Source: Faecalicatena contorta (GTDB lineage: Bacteria > Bacillota > Clostridia > Lachnospirales > Lachnospiraceae). Taken from it: a stretch of DNA of 64,000 nt. The stretch covers positions 1 through 64,000 of the forward strand of contig NZ_JAFBIX010000010.1 of assembly GCF_021531895.1 (NCBI RefSeq), in the 5' to 3' direction. The notes under the pieces were generated by a model. It was not told the origin of the DNA. It did no database searches and saw nothing but the letters and a program-made list of their open reading frames with translations. Below, in pieces: positions 53,809-63,141 of this stretch; within the stretch, counting starts at the first letter, position 1, and each line of letters begins with the position of its first letter. A program made the translations under genes and the position numbers.

Positions 53809-55737
53809 TTAACAAATTTCCGCCCCGGCGGGCATGTCTTTTTCTGGTGTCATCAATGCCAGATTGCCATCTGCGTCTTCTGCGCACAGGAGCATGCCTT
53901 CGGACAGCACGCCTGCTAATTTGGCTGGTTTTAAGTTTACAAGTACCATGACTTTTTTGCCGACCATTTCTTCTGGTTTGTAATGTGCCTTGATGCCGGA
54001 TACGATCTGTTTTACCTGGCTCCCGATTTTTACCTGTGAGCACAGGAGTTTTCTGGACTTCGGAACTTCTTCACAGGCTATGATCTCTCCGACCTGGAAC
54101 TGCATCTTCCCGAAGTCGTCGAAGGTGATCTCTGGTTTTGCTTCGATGTCGATGACTTCTTCTTCCTCTGCGGAAGCTTCTGGCTCTTCTTCTACCGGTG
54201 GGTGAAGTTCTTCTACTTTTTTCATGACTTCATTGATGTCCAGTCTTGCGAAGAGGATCTCCGGTTTTTCGGTTACTTTGCCGTCGCCAAGCTGTGCCAG
54301 GATCTTTTCGGATGTCTCTGGCATGAAGGATTCCAGAAGTCTTGCGCCTGCTTTGATGCTTTCAATCAGGTTGTAAAGCACGGTCTCCAGACGGTCTTTT
54401 TTCGCTTCGTCTTTTGCCAATGCCCATGGCATGGTCTCGTCGATGTATTTGTTGCAGCGTTTGAACAGTGTGAAGATCTCGGTAATGGCATCTGCCACAC
54501 GAAGATTCTCCATCTTGGCATCTACTGCCTTTGGTGTATTGTCTCTTACTGCTTTCAGATCGGCATCTACTGCCTTTTCTTCTTCTGTCTCAGCAACACC
54601 TTTGTCGGTCACTACACCGCCGAAGTATTTATTGGTCATGGAAATGGTTCTGTTAACCAGGTTTCCTAATGTATTTGCAAGGTCAGAGTTCATACGCTCT
54701 ACCATCAATTCCCAGGAGATAACGCCGTCATTTTCAAATGGCATCTCGTGGAGTACGAAGTAACGTACAGCATCTACTCCGAAGAAATCTACCAGTTCGT
54801 CAGCGTAAAGCACATTTCCTTTGGATTTACTCATCTTTCCGTCTCCCTGCAGAAGCCATGGATGACCAAATACCTGTTTCGGAAGTGGCAGATCCAGTGC
54901 CATCAGGAAGATTGGCCAGTAAATGGTATGGAAGCGGATAATGTCTTTTCCGATCAGATGCAGGTCTGCCGGCCAGTTCTTCTTGAACTGCTCTGTGCTG
55001 TCGCCGTCGCAGTCGTATCCGATTCCGGTGATGTAGTTGGTCAGCGCATCCAGCCATACATAGACAACATGTTTTGGATCAAAATCTACCGGAATTCCCC
55101 ACTTGAAGGAGGTTCTGGACACACACAGATCCTGAAGTCCCGGAAGCAGAAAATTGTTCATCATCTCATTTTTACGGGATACCGGCTGAATGAATTCCGG
55201 ATGTGTATTAATATGCTCAATCAGGCGGTCTGCGTATTTGCTCATTCTGAAGAAATATGCTTCCTCCTTGGCTGGTTTTACTTCTCGTCCGCAGTCCGGA
55301 CATTTGCCGTCTACTAACTGTGACTCTGTCCAGAAAGACTCGCAAGGAGTACAGTACAGACCTTCATAAGATCCTTTGTAAATGTCTCCCTGGTCATATA
55401 ATTTTTTGAAAATCTTTTGAACCTGTTTCTCATGGTCTTCATCCGTTGTGCGGATAAATTTATCATAAGAAGTATTCATCAGATCCCAGATTCTCTTAAT
55501 CTCTCCTGCCACATTATCAACGTATTCCTTCGGTGTGATGCCTGCCTCCTGCGCTTTCAGCTCAATCTTCTGGCCGTGCTCATCGGTACCGGTCTGGAAA
55601 AACACATCATATCCCTGGCTGCGTTTGTAACGTGCAATTGCATCTGCCAGCACGATCTCATAGGTATTTCCAATATGCGGTTTGCCGGACGTATAGGCAA
55701 TCGCCGTTGTGATATAATATTTTGGTTTATCGCTCAT
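53809..55737 (-). CDS. metG: methionyl-tRNA synthetase
   Basis: Charges tRNA-Met. The 642-residue protein has the class I HIGH-like motif KPHIGNTYE and KMSKS in GKMSKSKGN. A zinc knuckle follows the pattern CTPCESFWTESQLV...CPDCGRE, and a helical anticodon domain follows. A C-terminal tRNA-binding EMAP/Trbp111 domain occupies about the last 110 residues (FDDFGKMQFQVGEI). ATG 55737 with GGAG 8 bases upstream is preferred over a start nine codons earlier. A T-box leader precedes it. Confidence 0.96.
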   Translation of the reverse strand: MSDKPKYYITTAIAYTSGKPHIGNTYEIVLADAIARYKRSQGYDVFFQTGTDEHGQKIELKAQEAGITPKEYVDNVAGEIKRIWDLMNTSYDKFIRTTDEDHEKQVQKIFKKLYDQGDIYKGSYEGLYCTPCESFWTESQLVDGKCPDCGREVKPAKEEAYFFRMSKYADRLIEHINTHPEFIQPVSRKNEMMNNFLLPGLQDLCVSRTSFKWGIPVDFDPKHVVYVWLDALTNYITGIGYDCDGDSTEQFKKNWPADLHLIGKDIIRFHTIYWPIFLMALDLPLPKQVFGHPWLLQGDGKMSKSKGNVLYADELVDFFGVDAVRYFVLHEMPFENDGVISWELMVERMNSDLANTLGNLVNRTISMTNKYFGGVVTDKGVAETEEEKAVDADLKAVRDNTPKAVDAKMENLRVADAITEIFTLFKRCNKYIDETMPWALAKDEAKKDRLETVLYNLIESIKAGARLLESFMPETSEKILAQLGDGKVTEKPEILFARLDINEVMKKVEELHPPVEEEPEASAEEEEVIDIEAKPEITFDDFGKMQFQVGEIIACEEVPKSRKLLCSQVKIGSQVKQIVSGIKAHYKPEEMVGKKVMVLVNLKPAKLAGVLSEGMLLCAEDADGNLALMTPEKDMPAGAEIC

Positions 55738-55892
55738 AATTCCCTCTCCTTTTTCATTGTTCATAAATATGTCTGACGCACAAGACGGTTTTTTTCGCAG
55801 ATGTTCTCTCTTCTACTTTATGGCCACCACAAAATGCCCCACAAAATACCCCATCAGATCATCCTACAGATTATTTTATGAATCATATAGAA

Positions 55893-56235
55893 TAAAAAAC
55901 GCCTTCTCTGACTCCTCCAGATCTTATATCCGGAAGATTCAGAGAAGACGAGAAATCCCGTGTTACCACTTCTGTTTACCTCCTGCCTCACGACAGAAAG
56001 CCTTATTGGGTGTCGAAAACATCCTGCCGCTGTAAAGGGCGGTTCCCTTCATGAACTTACGATGTTGTGCGCCTCGCACTTCTTACTTCGCTCATCCACG
56101 CCGCTCCAAAGCCATCTTCTGCCATATTCCATCCATCCCTCTCAGCCTTCGGATCTCTATCCCCGGGAATTCTCTGTAGAACTTCCTATTGCATACTCTC
56201 TTCATCACTGCGTTTACATATTTATCCGTAATAAA
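55893..56235 (-). ncRNA. T-box leader of metG
   Basis: On the minus strand the 5' stem I carries GATGAAGAGAGTA and GGCTGAGAGG. The antiterminator T-box AAGTGGTAACACGGG (positions about 55960) is followed by a terminator hairpin around TCTTCTCTGA/TCAGAGAAGG and TTTTTT. The specifier is probably the ATG in GAAGATGGC, methionine. A -35 TTGACA lies upstream near 56260. Uncharged tRNA-Met would favour readthrough into metG. No other gene is seen in 55738-56331. Confidence 0.88.
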
Positions 56236-56331
56236 AATCGTAGCATAACGAAGGCTTTGATGTCAAGATATGCCAGAGAATAAAAGCCCATTTTTCCACA
56301 TTTTCATAAACCGAATAACAGACCAGCCATC

Positions 56332-57279
56332 TCACAACTGCAGATCCAATGCCTTAAAATGCATAAAGCGCATCTTTGGCTCCTTTTCCTCGACAAAAAA
56401 CCGATCCAGCACGCGACAGGTCTTTTGAAACCATGCAAGACTCTTTTCTTCGTCTGTTTTATCACATAACGCTTCATACAATTGAATGATACGAATCAGC
56501 AGCCAGTCCAGCCGCTCTGCGCCGGCCATGGTATGTTCTTCACAAAGCGGAAGATACCCCAGAAATGCAAGTTGTTGATTTATTATGTCCAATGTAAGCT
56601 GTGGCAGATTAAAGATAATCAGATGCCGCAGCATGGTCTTTCTTGGAATCTCACCTAATAATTTCATCTGTCTTGCAAATTCCGATTCATAACTTGTACT
56701 GGTAATATGCCGTAGCAGAATATCAGAATCCGCCGGAACAACCGTATCTATATAATGAAATGCATCCGTAAAGTACAGATGCCTCAGACAGGCCTGTGGA
56801 TTTTCCAGTGAAATGTTCAGACAAATCATCCTCTTCGGTGATGCATTTTGGATATATGTCCCTGCCAATTTCTTCATACAATCCTTCTTTTCCTGGTAAC
56901 GGACATCCGACAAATCCATTGACGCATCATAGACATCCAGACACCGGTCATAGTAATTCTGCAGTAAGTAAGCCATTTCTTCCGGCAACAGCTCCAAAGC
57001 CTTCCCCAATCGCAGACACTGCTCCCGGTTCGCCGGCATATATCTGCCGGTCCGCCAATATCGTATCTTCAAAGCTTCTGAATCTTTTGCCGGTGCACGT
57101 CCATACATACGCTCATAGAGAAAAGCATCCGTTTCCTGCTTGCTTTTAAGCTGATATTTGCAGCGAACCCGCACATGCCTCTCCTTAAGCCACTCAAGTT
57201 CCGGGCGCTCCTGCATCCCCATATGAAGGCACTCCCTCGCAAGCTCAAGAACCCCCTCTGTAGTATATAAATGATTCAT
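56332..57279 (-). CDS. unknown protein with HTH-like N-terminal region
   Basis: A 315-residue cytoplasmic protein. Residues about 65-115 (LKIRYWRTGRYMPANREQCLRLGKALELLPEEMAYLL) resemble the XRE-type HTH region of some Clostridia proteins. The rest is helical, Leu-rich and without named domains. It is near-divergent from the KTGD surface-protein gene that starts 240 bases away. A role in its control is possible but not shown. No signal peptide or membrane segment is present. Confidence 0.6.
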   Translation of the reverse strand: MNHLYTTEGVLELARECLHMGMQERPELEWLKERHVRVRCKYQLKSKQETDAFLYERMYGRAPAKDSEALKIRYWRTGRYMPANREQCLRLGKALELLPEEMAYLLQNYYDRCLDVYDASMDLSDVRYQEKKDCMKKLAGTYIQNASPKRMICLNISLENPQACLRHLYFTDAFHYIDTVVPADSDILLRHITSTSYESEFARQMKLLGEIPRKTMLRHLIIFNLPQLTLDIINQQLAFLGYLPLCEEHTMAGAERLDWLLIRIIQLYEALCDKTDEEKSLAWFQKTCRVLDRFFVEEKEPKMRFMHFKALDLQL

Positions 57280-57516
57280 TCTTCATCCTCCAGATAACAT
57301 TCGCACATTGACGTGTGTAAATTCACATCCCTCCAACACACATTCCTGCTACTATAACTTTATTCGTATCCGGAAGACCTACAGGGACACCAACGCCAGA
57401 AATCAATTGATAATAAAAATGTTAAATTTCACCTTATTGATGGGAAAACCTAGAAATGCTAGACTTCTATCATGTATGAATATCTCTATCATTCTAAGAA
57501 AGGAAGAAACACATAT

Positions 57517-58614
57517 ATGAAAAAATGGATGAGAAAATTATGTGGGGTGTCACTGGCATTGGCAGTGGCCTGCAGTATGATGATCACCTTACCTGTTTTT
57601 GCTGAAGGGGAAGAGGAGGAAGAAGAATCCATCATCTCTGTTACTGGTGTACCTGAAGATGCAATCATGGCTGGAAGCGAATTGAATCTTACCTTTACGA
57701 TCGATTCCGAAGCAGTAGAATGTTACACAGATCTCTATCTTGCTATCAGCGGACCATTTACCTCCACCATGGGAACTACAGACGAAGATGGGTATATTAC
57801 GATTAATCTTGAGAACACGGAGCCAGTAACAGTACCCGTAACAATCAATTCAGATGCCTACCCAGGAGAATCCCTCGGTGAAGTTGACTTATATGGTACT
57901 TATGTAGATCCTGAGACAGATGCCTCTGGAGAGTCTGATATCATTGGATGGAATTTCTTTGACCTTACAATCCAGCAGATCTTTTCTATCGAACTGACTC
58001 AGTGGAATCCAATCAACGAAGCAGTTGCCGGAACCCCTTACCCATTTGCTGTAACGATTACAAATAATACGGATTCTTCGTTGAAAGATATCACGGTTAC
58101 AGCCGGAGGGCTGAATTTCTTCACAGAACTCTATCATTGGAATGCAATCATCGATTACGAAGCAATGGATGGAGTAACGATAGCCAGTCCTGATGCAGTG
58201 ATTCAAAGTCTTGCCCCAAAGGCATCCGTCACAATCAAAGGTACGATAACTTTCCCTGCCGAATCAATCGGTGATAATACACACCTATGCATCGATGTGA
58301 GCTGCAACGGTTTCGAAGATAATTTAAACGGTTACGGCAATCTCACAGATAGTTATCATTTCCCGATAGTCGCTTCACCATCCTCTGGCAATCAGGGTGG
58401 ACAAGGCAATGGTTCTCAGGGCTTCGCCGGGCAGAATACAAATGGACAGAATACCAGTACTTCAACTGCTGTTGTGGAAAATGTAGCTAACACTGCAAAT
58501 GCTTCTTCCGTAGTCAAAACCGGAGACCCTGCTGAGGCAACAGCACCTCTGGCAGCTCTGCTCATAGCAGCATCTGCAATTGTAATCGTCTTGAGAAAAA
58601 GAAGAACTGTTTAA
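57517..58614 (+). CDS. secreted surface protein with KTGD sortase tail
   Basis: 365 residues. A signal peptide (MKKWMRKLCGVSLALAVACS to VFAEG) leads an Ig/beta-sandwich-like region. The region has the segments VTGVPEDAIMAGSELNLTF and FAVTITNNTDSSLKDITV, the latter like a CARDB/DUF11-type unit. A Gly/Gln/Asn-rich linker follows, then VVKTGD, a hydrophobic helix and RKRRTV. It is likely wall-anchored by sortase. SD AAAGGA lies rather far (about 12 bases) upstream. A 240-base gap with no further feature separates it from the divergent gene. Confidence 0.78.
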   Translation: MKKWMRKLCGVSLALAVACSMMITLPVFAEGEEEEEESIISVTGVPEDAIMAGSELNLTFTIDSEAVECYTDLYLAISGPFTSTMGTTDEDGYITINLENTEPVTVPVTINSDAYPGESLGEVDLYGTYVDPETDASGESDIIGWNFFDLTIQQIFSIELTQWNPINEAVAGTPYPFAVTITNNTDSSLKDITVTAGGLNFFTELYHWNAIIDYEAMDGVTIASPDAVIQSLAPKASVTIKGTITFPAESIGDNTHLCIDVSCNGFEDNLNGYGNLTDSYHFPIVASPSSGNQGGQGNGSQGFAGQNTNGQNTSTSTAVVENVANTANASSVVKTGDPAEATAPLAALLIAASAIVIVLRKRRTV

Positions 58615-58800
58615 ACGGATATCAAACATCTTAATGAAAAAAGACATCGATATGTTTCTTAATTACTGAAAAAGAATCATTTCGATGTCTTTCTCTTATC
58701 CTTCTTCCGATACATTTTGCACGAGCTACATTCAGAATTATCTGCATTGTAAAATAATTTTCCGCATATAGTGATACAAATCATTTTTTCAGGGACCATC

Positions 58801-60579
58801 ATGACAAAAATCTCTAAGAAACGCTCTGTGGCAATTGTTTTCTCTATTGCCATTCTTTTCTTCTTAGCCACAGAGCTGTTCCTACATCTCGACAAAAGCG
58901 AAGATCAGCGTTTTCTTGAATATACACATCAACTTTTCTGCACGGAAGTCTCCGGCAGTACCATCACACTTCACTATACATTAAAAGATCCCGAAGCCTT
59001 TGGAATCACGGATGCCCCGGTAACCTACGGTACTTGTACTACTGACACCGGAGCCATCTGCGCTTCTGCGGAAAATGCACTTGCGCTTCTTCAATCTTAC
59101 GACCGCAGCCGCCTTTGTGATGAAAACCAACGCACCTATGATATACTGGAGGACAGTCTGGCGGATACTCTGGCAGAATCTAAATATGCACTGTACGAAG
59201 AACCTCTGGCGCCTCTGACCGGCACCCAGTCTCAGCTTCCGGTACTTCTGTCGGAATATCAGTTCTATGACTCTTCTGACATCGATACCTACCTGGAACT
59301 TCTGACCAAAACACCAGAATATTTCCGTTCTATTATCGAATTTGAAAATGAAAAATCCGAGATGGGGCTATTTATGGCTTCTTACTCCGCCGATGACATT
59401 ATCAAAGAATGCCAGGCATTTATCAATATGGGGAATTCCAATTATCTCTATTCTTCTTTCGAAGAACGACTGGATTCTCTGGATCTTACGGATGCACAGC
59501 GCAATACATATATAGAAGAAAATTCCCGATGTATCGAGGAATACATTTTCCCGGCATATAAAGAGTTAATAGAGGGCCTGACCGCACTGCGCGGCAGCGG
59601 AAAGAACCATAATGGACTCTGCTATCTGCCAGAAGGGAAGAAATATTACGAGGTTCTGGTCGCCAGTGAGACCGGCTCCTCCCGCAGCATTCCAGAGCTT
59701 CAGCAATTGACACAAAATCAGATGATCGATGATCTCACGGCTATGCAAAAAGTGTTGACCCAGGAACAATCCACCGCCACCGAAGAAGCTTCCGTCTCTT
59801 CCGACATATTTAAAACACAAGGGGCGATCCTGGAAGACTCCAATCCCGCTGCCATCCTGACAACGTTAGAATCCAAATTGGGGAAAGACTTTCCTGAGCC
59901 GCCACAGGTGAATACGCAGATCAAATACGTCCAAAAATCCATGGAAGAGTATCTTAGTCCGGCTTTCTATATGATTCCAGCCATCGACAACACCGAAAAC
60001 AACGTCATCTACATTAATCAGGGACATCTGCCCGACGATCTGTCCCTGTTCACGACCCTTGCCCATGAAGGATATCCCGGTCATCTGTACCAGACCACCT
60101 ACTTCGCCAGCCAGAATCCAGATCCCATCCGCACGCTTCTGAATTACGGCGGATACACCGAAGGCTGGGCCACCTATAGTGAGATGCTGAGCTACTACTA
60201 CGCTCCCATCTCCAAAGCGCAGGCCACACTTCTGCAGAAGAATAGCTCCGTCATCCTCGGGCTCTACGCCCTCGCCGACATGGGCATACACTACGACGGC
60301 TGGACCCTGGTCGACACCGTATCCTTCTTCCGAAGCTACGGAATCACCGATACCAATACCATCGAAGATATCTTCCACCTAATCATAGCCGATCCCGGAA
60401 ACTATCTGAAATATTATATTGGATATATCGAATTTCTGGAGTTAAAAAAAGAAGCAATCGAAAAATGGGGAAGCGAATTCACACAAGAAAGATTCCACAA
60501 AGCCGTGCTCGACATCGGGCCAGCGTCATTTGAAGAATTGGGGACGGGGGTTTTTTCATTTTCCTCCGTCCCAGATTAA
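58801..60579 (+). CDS. DUF885 family protein, membrane-anchored metallopeptidase-like
   Basis: 592 residues. A membrane anchor (about 9-27) precedes the DUF885 domain. The zinc motif HEGYPGH lies in LAHEGYPGHLYQT, with the second ligand region YGGYTEGWATYSE. These proteins are putative secreted carboxypeptidases. ATG 58801 has AGGGA 5-6 bases upstream and is preferred over the GTG at 58771. The last 12 residues, GTGVFSFSSVPD, are encoded by element R10, so the native C-terminus has probably been replaced. Confidence 0.88.
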   Translation: MTKISKKRSVAIVFSIAILFFLATELFLHLDKSEDQRFLEYTHQLFCTEVSGSTITLHYTLKDPEAFGITDAPVTYGTCTTDTGAICASAENALALLQSYDRSRLCDENQRTYDILEDSLADTLAESKYALYEEPLAPLTGTQSQLPVLLSEYQFYDSSDIDTYLELLTKTPEYFRSIIEFENEKSEMGLFMASYSADDIIKECQAFINMGNSNYLYSSFEERLDSLDLTDAQRNTYIEENSRCIEEYIFPAYKELIEGLTALRGSGKNHNGLCYLPEGKKYYEVLVASETGSSRSIPELQQLTQNQMIDDLTAMQKVLTQEQSTATEEASVSSDIFKTQGAILEDSNPAAILTTLESKLGKDFPEPPQVNTQIKYVQKSMEEYLSPAFYMIPAIDNTENNVIYINQGHLPDDLSLFTTLAHEGYPGHLYQTTYFASQNPDPIRTLLNYGGYTEGWATYSEMLSYYYAPISKAQATLLQKNSSVILGLYALADMGIHYDGWTLVDTVSFFRSYGITDTNTIEDIFHLIIADPGNYLKYYIGYIEFLELKKEAIEKWGSEFTQERFHKAVLDIGPASFEELGTGVFSFSSVPD

Positions 60580-60625
60580 ATTTACCGTGTCCCTTTTTGA
60601 CTTTACCCTGTCCCTTTTTGTAATT
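60537..60625. repeat. palindromic element R10 (GACGGGGG subfamily)
   Basis: The hairpin GGGGACGGGGG...CCTCCGTCCC is followed by CCGTGTCCC and CCCTGTCCC motifs. Its 5' half is in frame with the DUF885 gene and supplies its last codons and stop. R11 is a near copy in the same orientation 2.4 kb away. Confidence 0.85.
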
Positions 60626-60738
60626 TTTACCCCAATACTACCATTATTGTGAATCTCGCTGAAAGCAACTGTGCATTACTTTATTTACTGTGTTATACTA
60701 AAAATTACTTAACTATGAAAAAGAATGGAGATTTTTAT

Positions 60739-61539
60739 ATGAAGCTAACAATATTAGGGACCGGAAATGCTGCCGTATCAGAATGCTACAATACTTGTTT
60801 TGCCATTTCGGATGGCGACAGACATTTTCTGGTGGATGCCGGCGGCGGAAATCGGATATTAAAAGTCTTAAAAGATACCGGAATCGAGATTGCTGATATT
60901 CATGATATCTTTGTTACTCACGAGCATGTGGATCATGTTCTTGGGATCATCTGGCTGATTCGCATTATCGGTCAGAAAATGAATCAGGGAAAATATGACG
61001 GTGACTTACATATCTACTGCCACAGAGAATTGTCTGAAAAAATTCAGTCAATCGCCAACATGACCATTCAACAAAAGGTCTGCAGACATATGGGCGAAAG
61101 AATTCGGTTTGATATTGTCGAAAATGGTGACCAGCGCGAAATCCTTGACTGTCCGATAACCTTTTTTGACATTGCTTCTACAAAGGCGAAACAATTTGGA
61201 TTTACCATGCGGCTGAATAATGGCAAAAAATTCACTTGCGTTGGAGACGAACCATACAACGAAGTCAATTTTGAATATGTAAAAGACAGTGATTGGCTCT
61301 TACATGAAGCCTTCTGTCTGTTCCGCGAAGCAGACAAGTTCAAACCTTACGAAAAACACCACAGTACAGTAAAAGAAGCCTGCCAGCTTGCAGAAAAGCT
61401 CGGGATTCCTAACCTTCTGCTCTATCATACCGAAGAATCACATCTGGCAGAACGGAAAAAACTATATACCAAAGAAGGCCGGCAATATTATCATGGAAAT
61501 TTGTTTGTACCGGATGATTTAGAGACTTTCACACTTTAA
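60739..61539 (+). CDS. MBL-fold metallo-hydrolase (RNase Z-like)
   Basis: 266 residues. The metal site THEHVDH (HxHxDH) lies near residue 62, with TILGTGNAAVSECYNTC at the N-terminus, a later GDEPYNEV and an H in LLYHTEE. It resembles the RNase Z/arylsulfatase-type MBL group; the substrate is unknown. ATG 60739 with TGGAG 8 bases upstream is chosen; the frame is open from 60649 but without a ribosome site. Confidence 0.88.
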   Translation: MKLTILGTGNAAVSECYNTCFAISDGDRHFLVDAGGGNRILKVLKDTGIEIADIHDIFVTHEHVDHVLGIIWLIRIIGQKMNQGKYDGDLHIYCHRELSEKIQSIANMTIQQKVCRHMGERIRFDIVENGDQREILDCPITFFDIASTKAKQFGFTMRLNNGKKFTCVGDEPYNEVNFEYVKDSDWLLHEAFCLFREADKFKPYEKHHSTVKEACQLAEKLGIPNLLLYHTEESHLAERKKLYTKEGRQYYHGNLFVPDDLETFTL

Positions 61540-61654
61540 AGTGTTTCATTTTCCTCGGACTACCATAAAATTTAAGAATTGCATTCATCAGATTTGTTGA
61601 ATTTTATGTCGGAAATTGTTATGATAAAAGAAATTTAACAGGGAGGTATAGCTT

Positions 61655-62302
61655 GTGTCTGAAGAAGTAAATATGGTTAAAGAAGAGAATATCGAAAGCA
61701 AGTCTGATGCAAATAAAATTGTACCGATTGGAAATAAATCAAATTCAATAGAAGCAGAATCACAGATAACAGCAGATAATTCCGTTAATCCAGTACCTGG
61801 TGGAGATGTAGATTCTGCCGCAGCAAAAGAATCTATTGCGGCTGAACGTGCAGAATCTTCTACAGAATCTGCAACATCAAATGAATCTACAACGTCTCAC
61901 ACTACAGAGCAAAAGGCTTCATATGAATACGACGATTTCGAAGATATAGATTGCGATGAAGAAGAAAAACCCCGCAGGCATTTCTTCCGTTCCCGCGCCC
62001 GTGATGTTGAGAACACAAGGGACAAATTGATTCTTTCGCGTATTAAAGATGAGGATCTGATGGATTATCTCAAGTTAGAGCAACAACGATTAGAATTTCT
62101 GCAACAGGCAAAAGAAGTGAAAGAGAAGCGACTGCTGATCGCTTTCCAGCTAACGATCTCTCTGGCGGCCATCGTTGCTATCGTATACCTGCTCAAAGAC
62201 AATCCGACGATTTTGATAAGCATTTTATATATTGTCGGTATCATCGCCGCCTTGAATATTTGGAAAAATCCACGCAGCAAGAACAAGGATAAAGATAAAT
62301 AG
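61655..62302 (+). CDS. acidic membrane protein of unknown function
   Basis: 215 residues. The N-terminal 100 are Ser/Glu/Asp-rich and probably disordered (SIAAERAESSTESATSNEST). A charged segment with EKPRRHFFRSRARD follows, then a helical region and two membrane helices near the C-terminus (about 165-205). The tail NPRSKNKDKDK is basic. GTG 61655 has GGGAGG 8 bases upstream. No domain is recognised and the neighbours give no clear clue. A terminator follows. Confidence 0.65.
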   Translation: MSEEVNMVKEENIESKSDANKIVPIGNKSNSIEAESQITADNSVNPVPGGDVDSAAAKESIAAERAESSTESATSNESTTSHTTEQKASYEYDDFEDIDCDEEEKPRRHFFRSRARDVENTRDKLILSRIKDEDLMDYLKLEQQRLEFLQQAKEVKEKRLLIAFQLTISLAAIVAIVYLLKDNPTILISILYIVGIIAALNIWKNPRSKNKDKDK

Positions 62303-62332
62303 TAAAATTAATAGTGATTAGATACATATTCT

Positions 62333-62357
62333 AAGGGCTGTCATAGACAGTCCTTTT
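62333..62357 (+). terminator. terminator after the acidic membrane protein gene
   Basis: GGGCTGTC pairs with GACAGTCC (one G-U) around a 3-base loop and is followed by TTTTT, about 30 bases after the stop. Confidence 0.75.
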
Positions 62358-62379
62358 TCATTCTATATTCATATTTTCC

Positions 62380-62934
62380 TCAGACCATCAGCCCGGCTAG
62401 GATCACACTTGCAATCAGTCCGGCAAATGTAGCAAACATGGCACCTCCCAGTGTATATCTTGTTTTCGTTACTTTCGCCGTCATAAAATACACACTCATT
62501 GTATAAAAAATAGTTTCTGTGCACGACATACTGATAGATGCAATCAGTCCAATATAAGAATCTGTGCCATACTCCTTATATACATCCAACAAAAGTCCCG
62601 TTGCGGCCGATGAAGAAAACATCTTCACGACTGTAAGCGGCACCAATTCACCGGGAAAGCCTATGTACTCAGAAAATCTCCCAATAATATCTGACAAAAA
62701 ATCAAGGAACCCTGAAGCCCTCAATACCCCCACTGCAACCATTAACCCTACCAATGTCGGAAGAATCTTAATCACCGTATAAAATCCACTTTTCGCCCCC
62801 TTAATAAAAGTATCATAGACATCCACCTTCATCAAAACACCATAACTTACAATTCCAAAGATAACAAGCGGGACAATAAAATCCGTCATATACATCAAGA
62901 TTTTCACATAAGTTCCCCATTTCATACTTCCCAT
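62380..62934 (-). CDS. spmB: spore maturation protein B
   Basis: A 184-residue membrane protein with about five helices and the SpmB segments KSGFYTVIKILPTLVGLMVAVGVLRASG and SSSAATGLLLDVYKEYGTDSYIG, read in parts. SpmB with SpmA dehydrates the spore core. SpmA, usually adjacent, is not present here; instead element R11 lies just upstream. No clear SD is seen before ATG 62934 (or the ATG three codons in), perhaps because the element replaced it. The gene ends near the plus-strand terminator. Confidence 0.9.
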   Translation of the reverse strand: MGSMKWGTYVKILMYMTDFIVPLVIFGIVSYGVLMKVDVYDTFIKGAKSGFYTVIKILPTLVGLMVAVGVLRASGFLDFLSDIIGRFSEYIGFPGELVPLTVVKMFSSSAATGLLLDVYKEYGTDSYIGLIASISMSCTETIFYTMSVYFMTAKVTKTRYTLGGAMFATFAGLIASVILAGLMV

Positions 62935-62952
62935 ACAGTTGCTTACATTATA

Positions 62953-63060
62953 TGTAGGGACAGGGTTTTTTATAATTGGGGACGGGGGTTTTTTTCATTT
63001 TCCTCCGTCCCAAATTAAATTTACCGTGTCCCTTTTTGATTTTACCCTGTCCCCAATTAT
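62953..63060. repeat. palindromic element R11 (GACGGGGG subfamily)
   Basis: A GGGACAGGGT motif, the hairpin GGGGACGGGGG...CCTCCGTCCC, then CCGTGTCCC and CCCTGTCCCC motifs. It is the longest copy and the only one placed between two gene 5' ends (spmB and the MATE gene). Confidence 0.85.
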
Positions 63061-63141
63061 TGAAAATCTTTCTTACTACGCATATACTACTTATTAGGGT
63101 TTTTATGATATAAAATACTATAAATTGTAATGGTGATAGAT

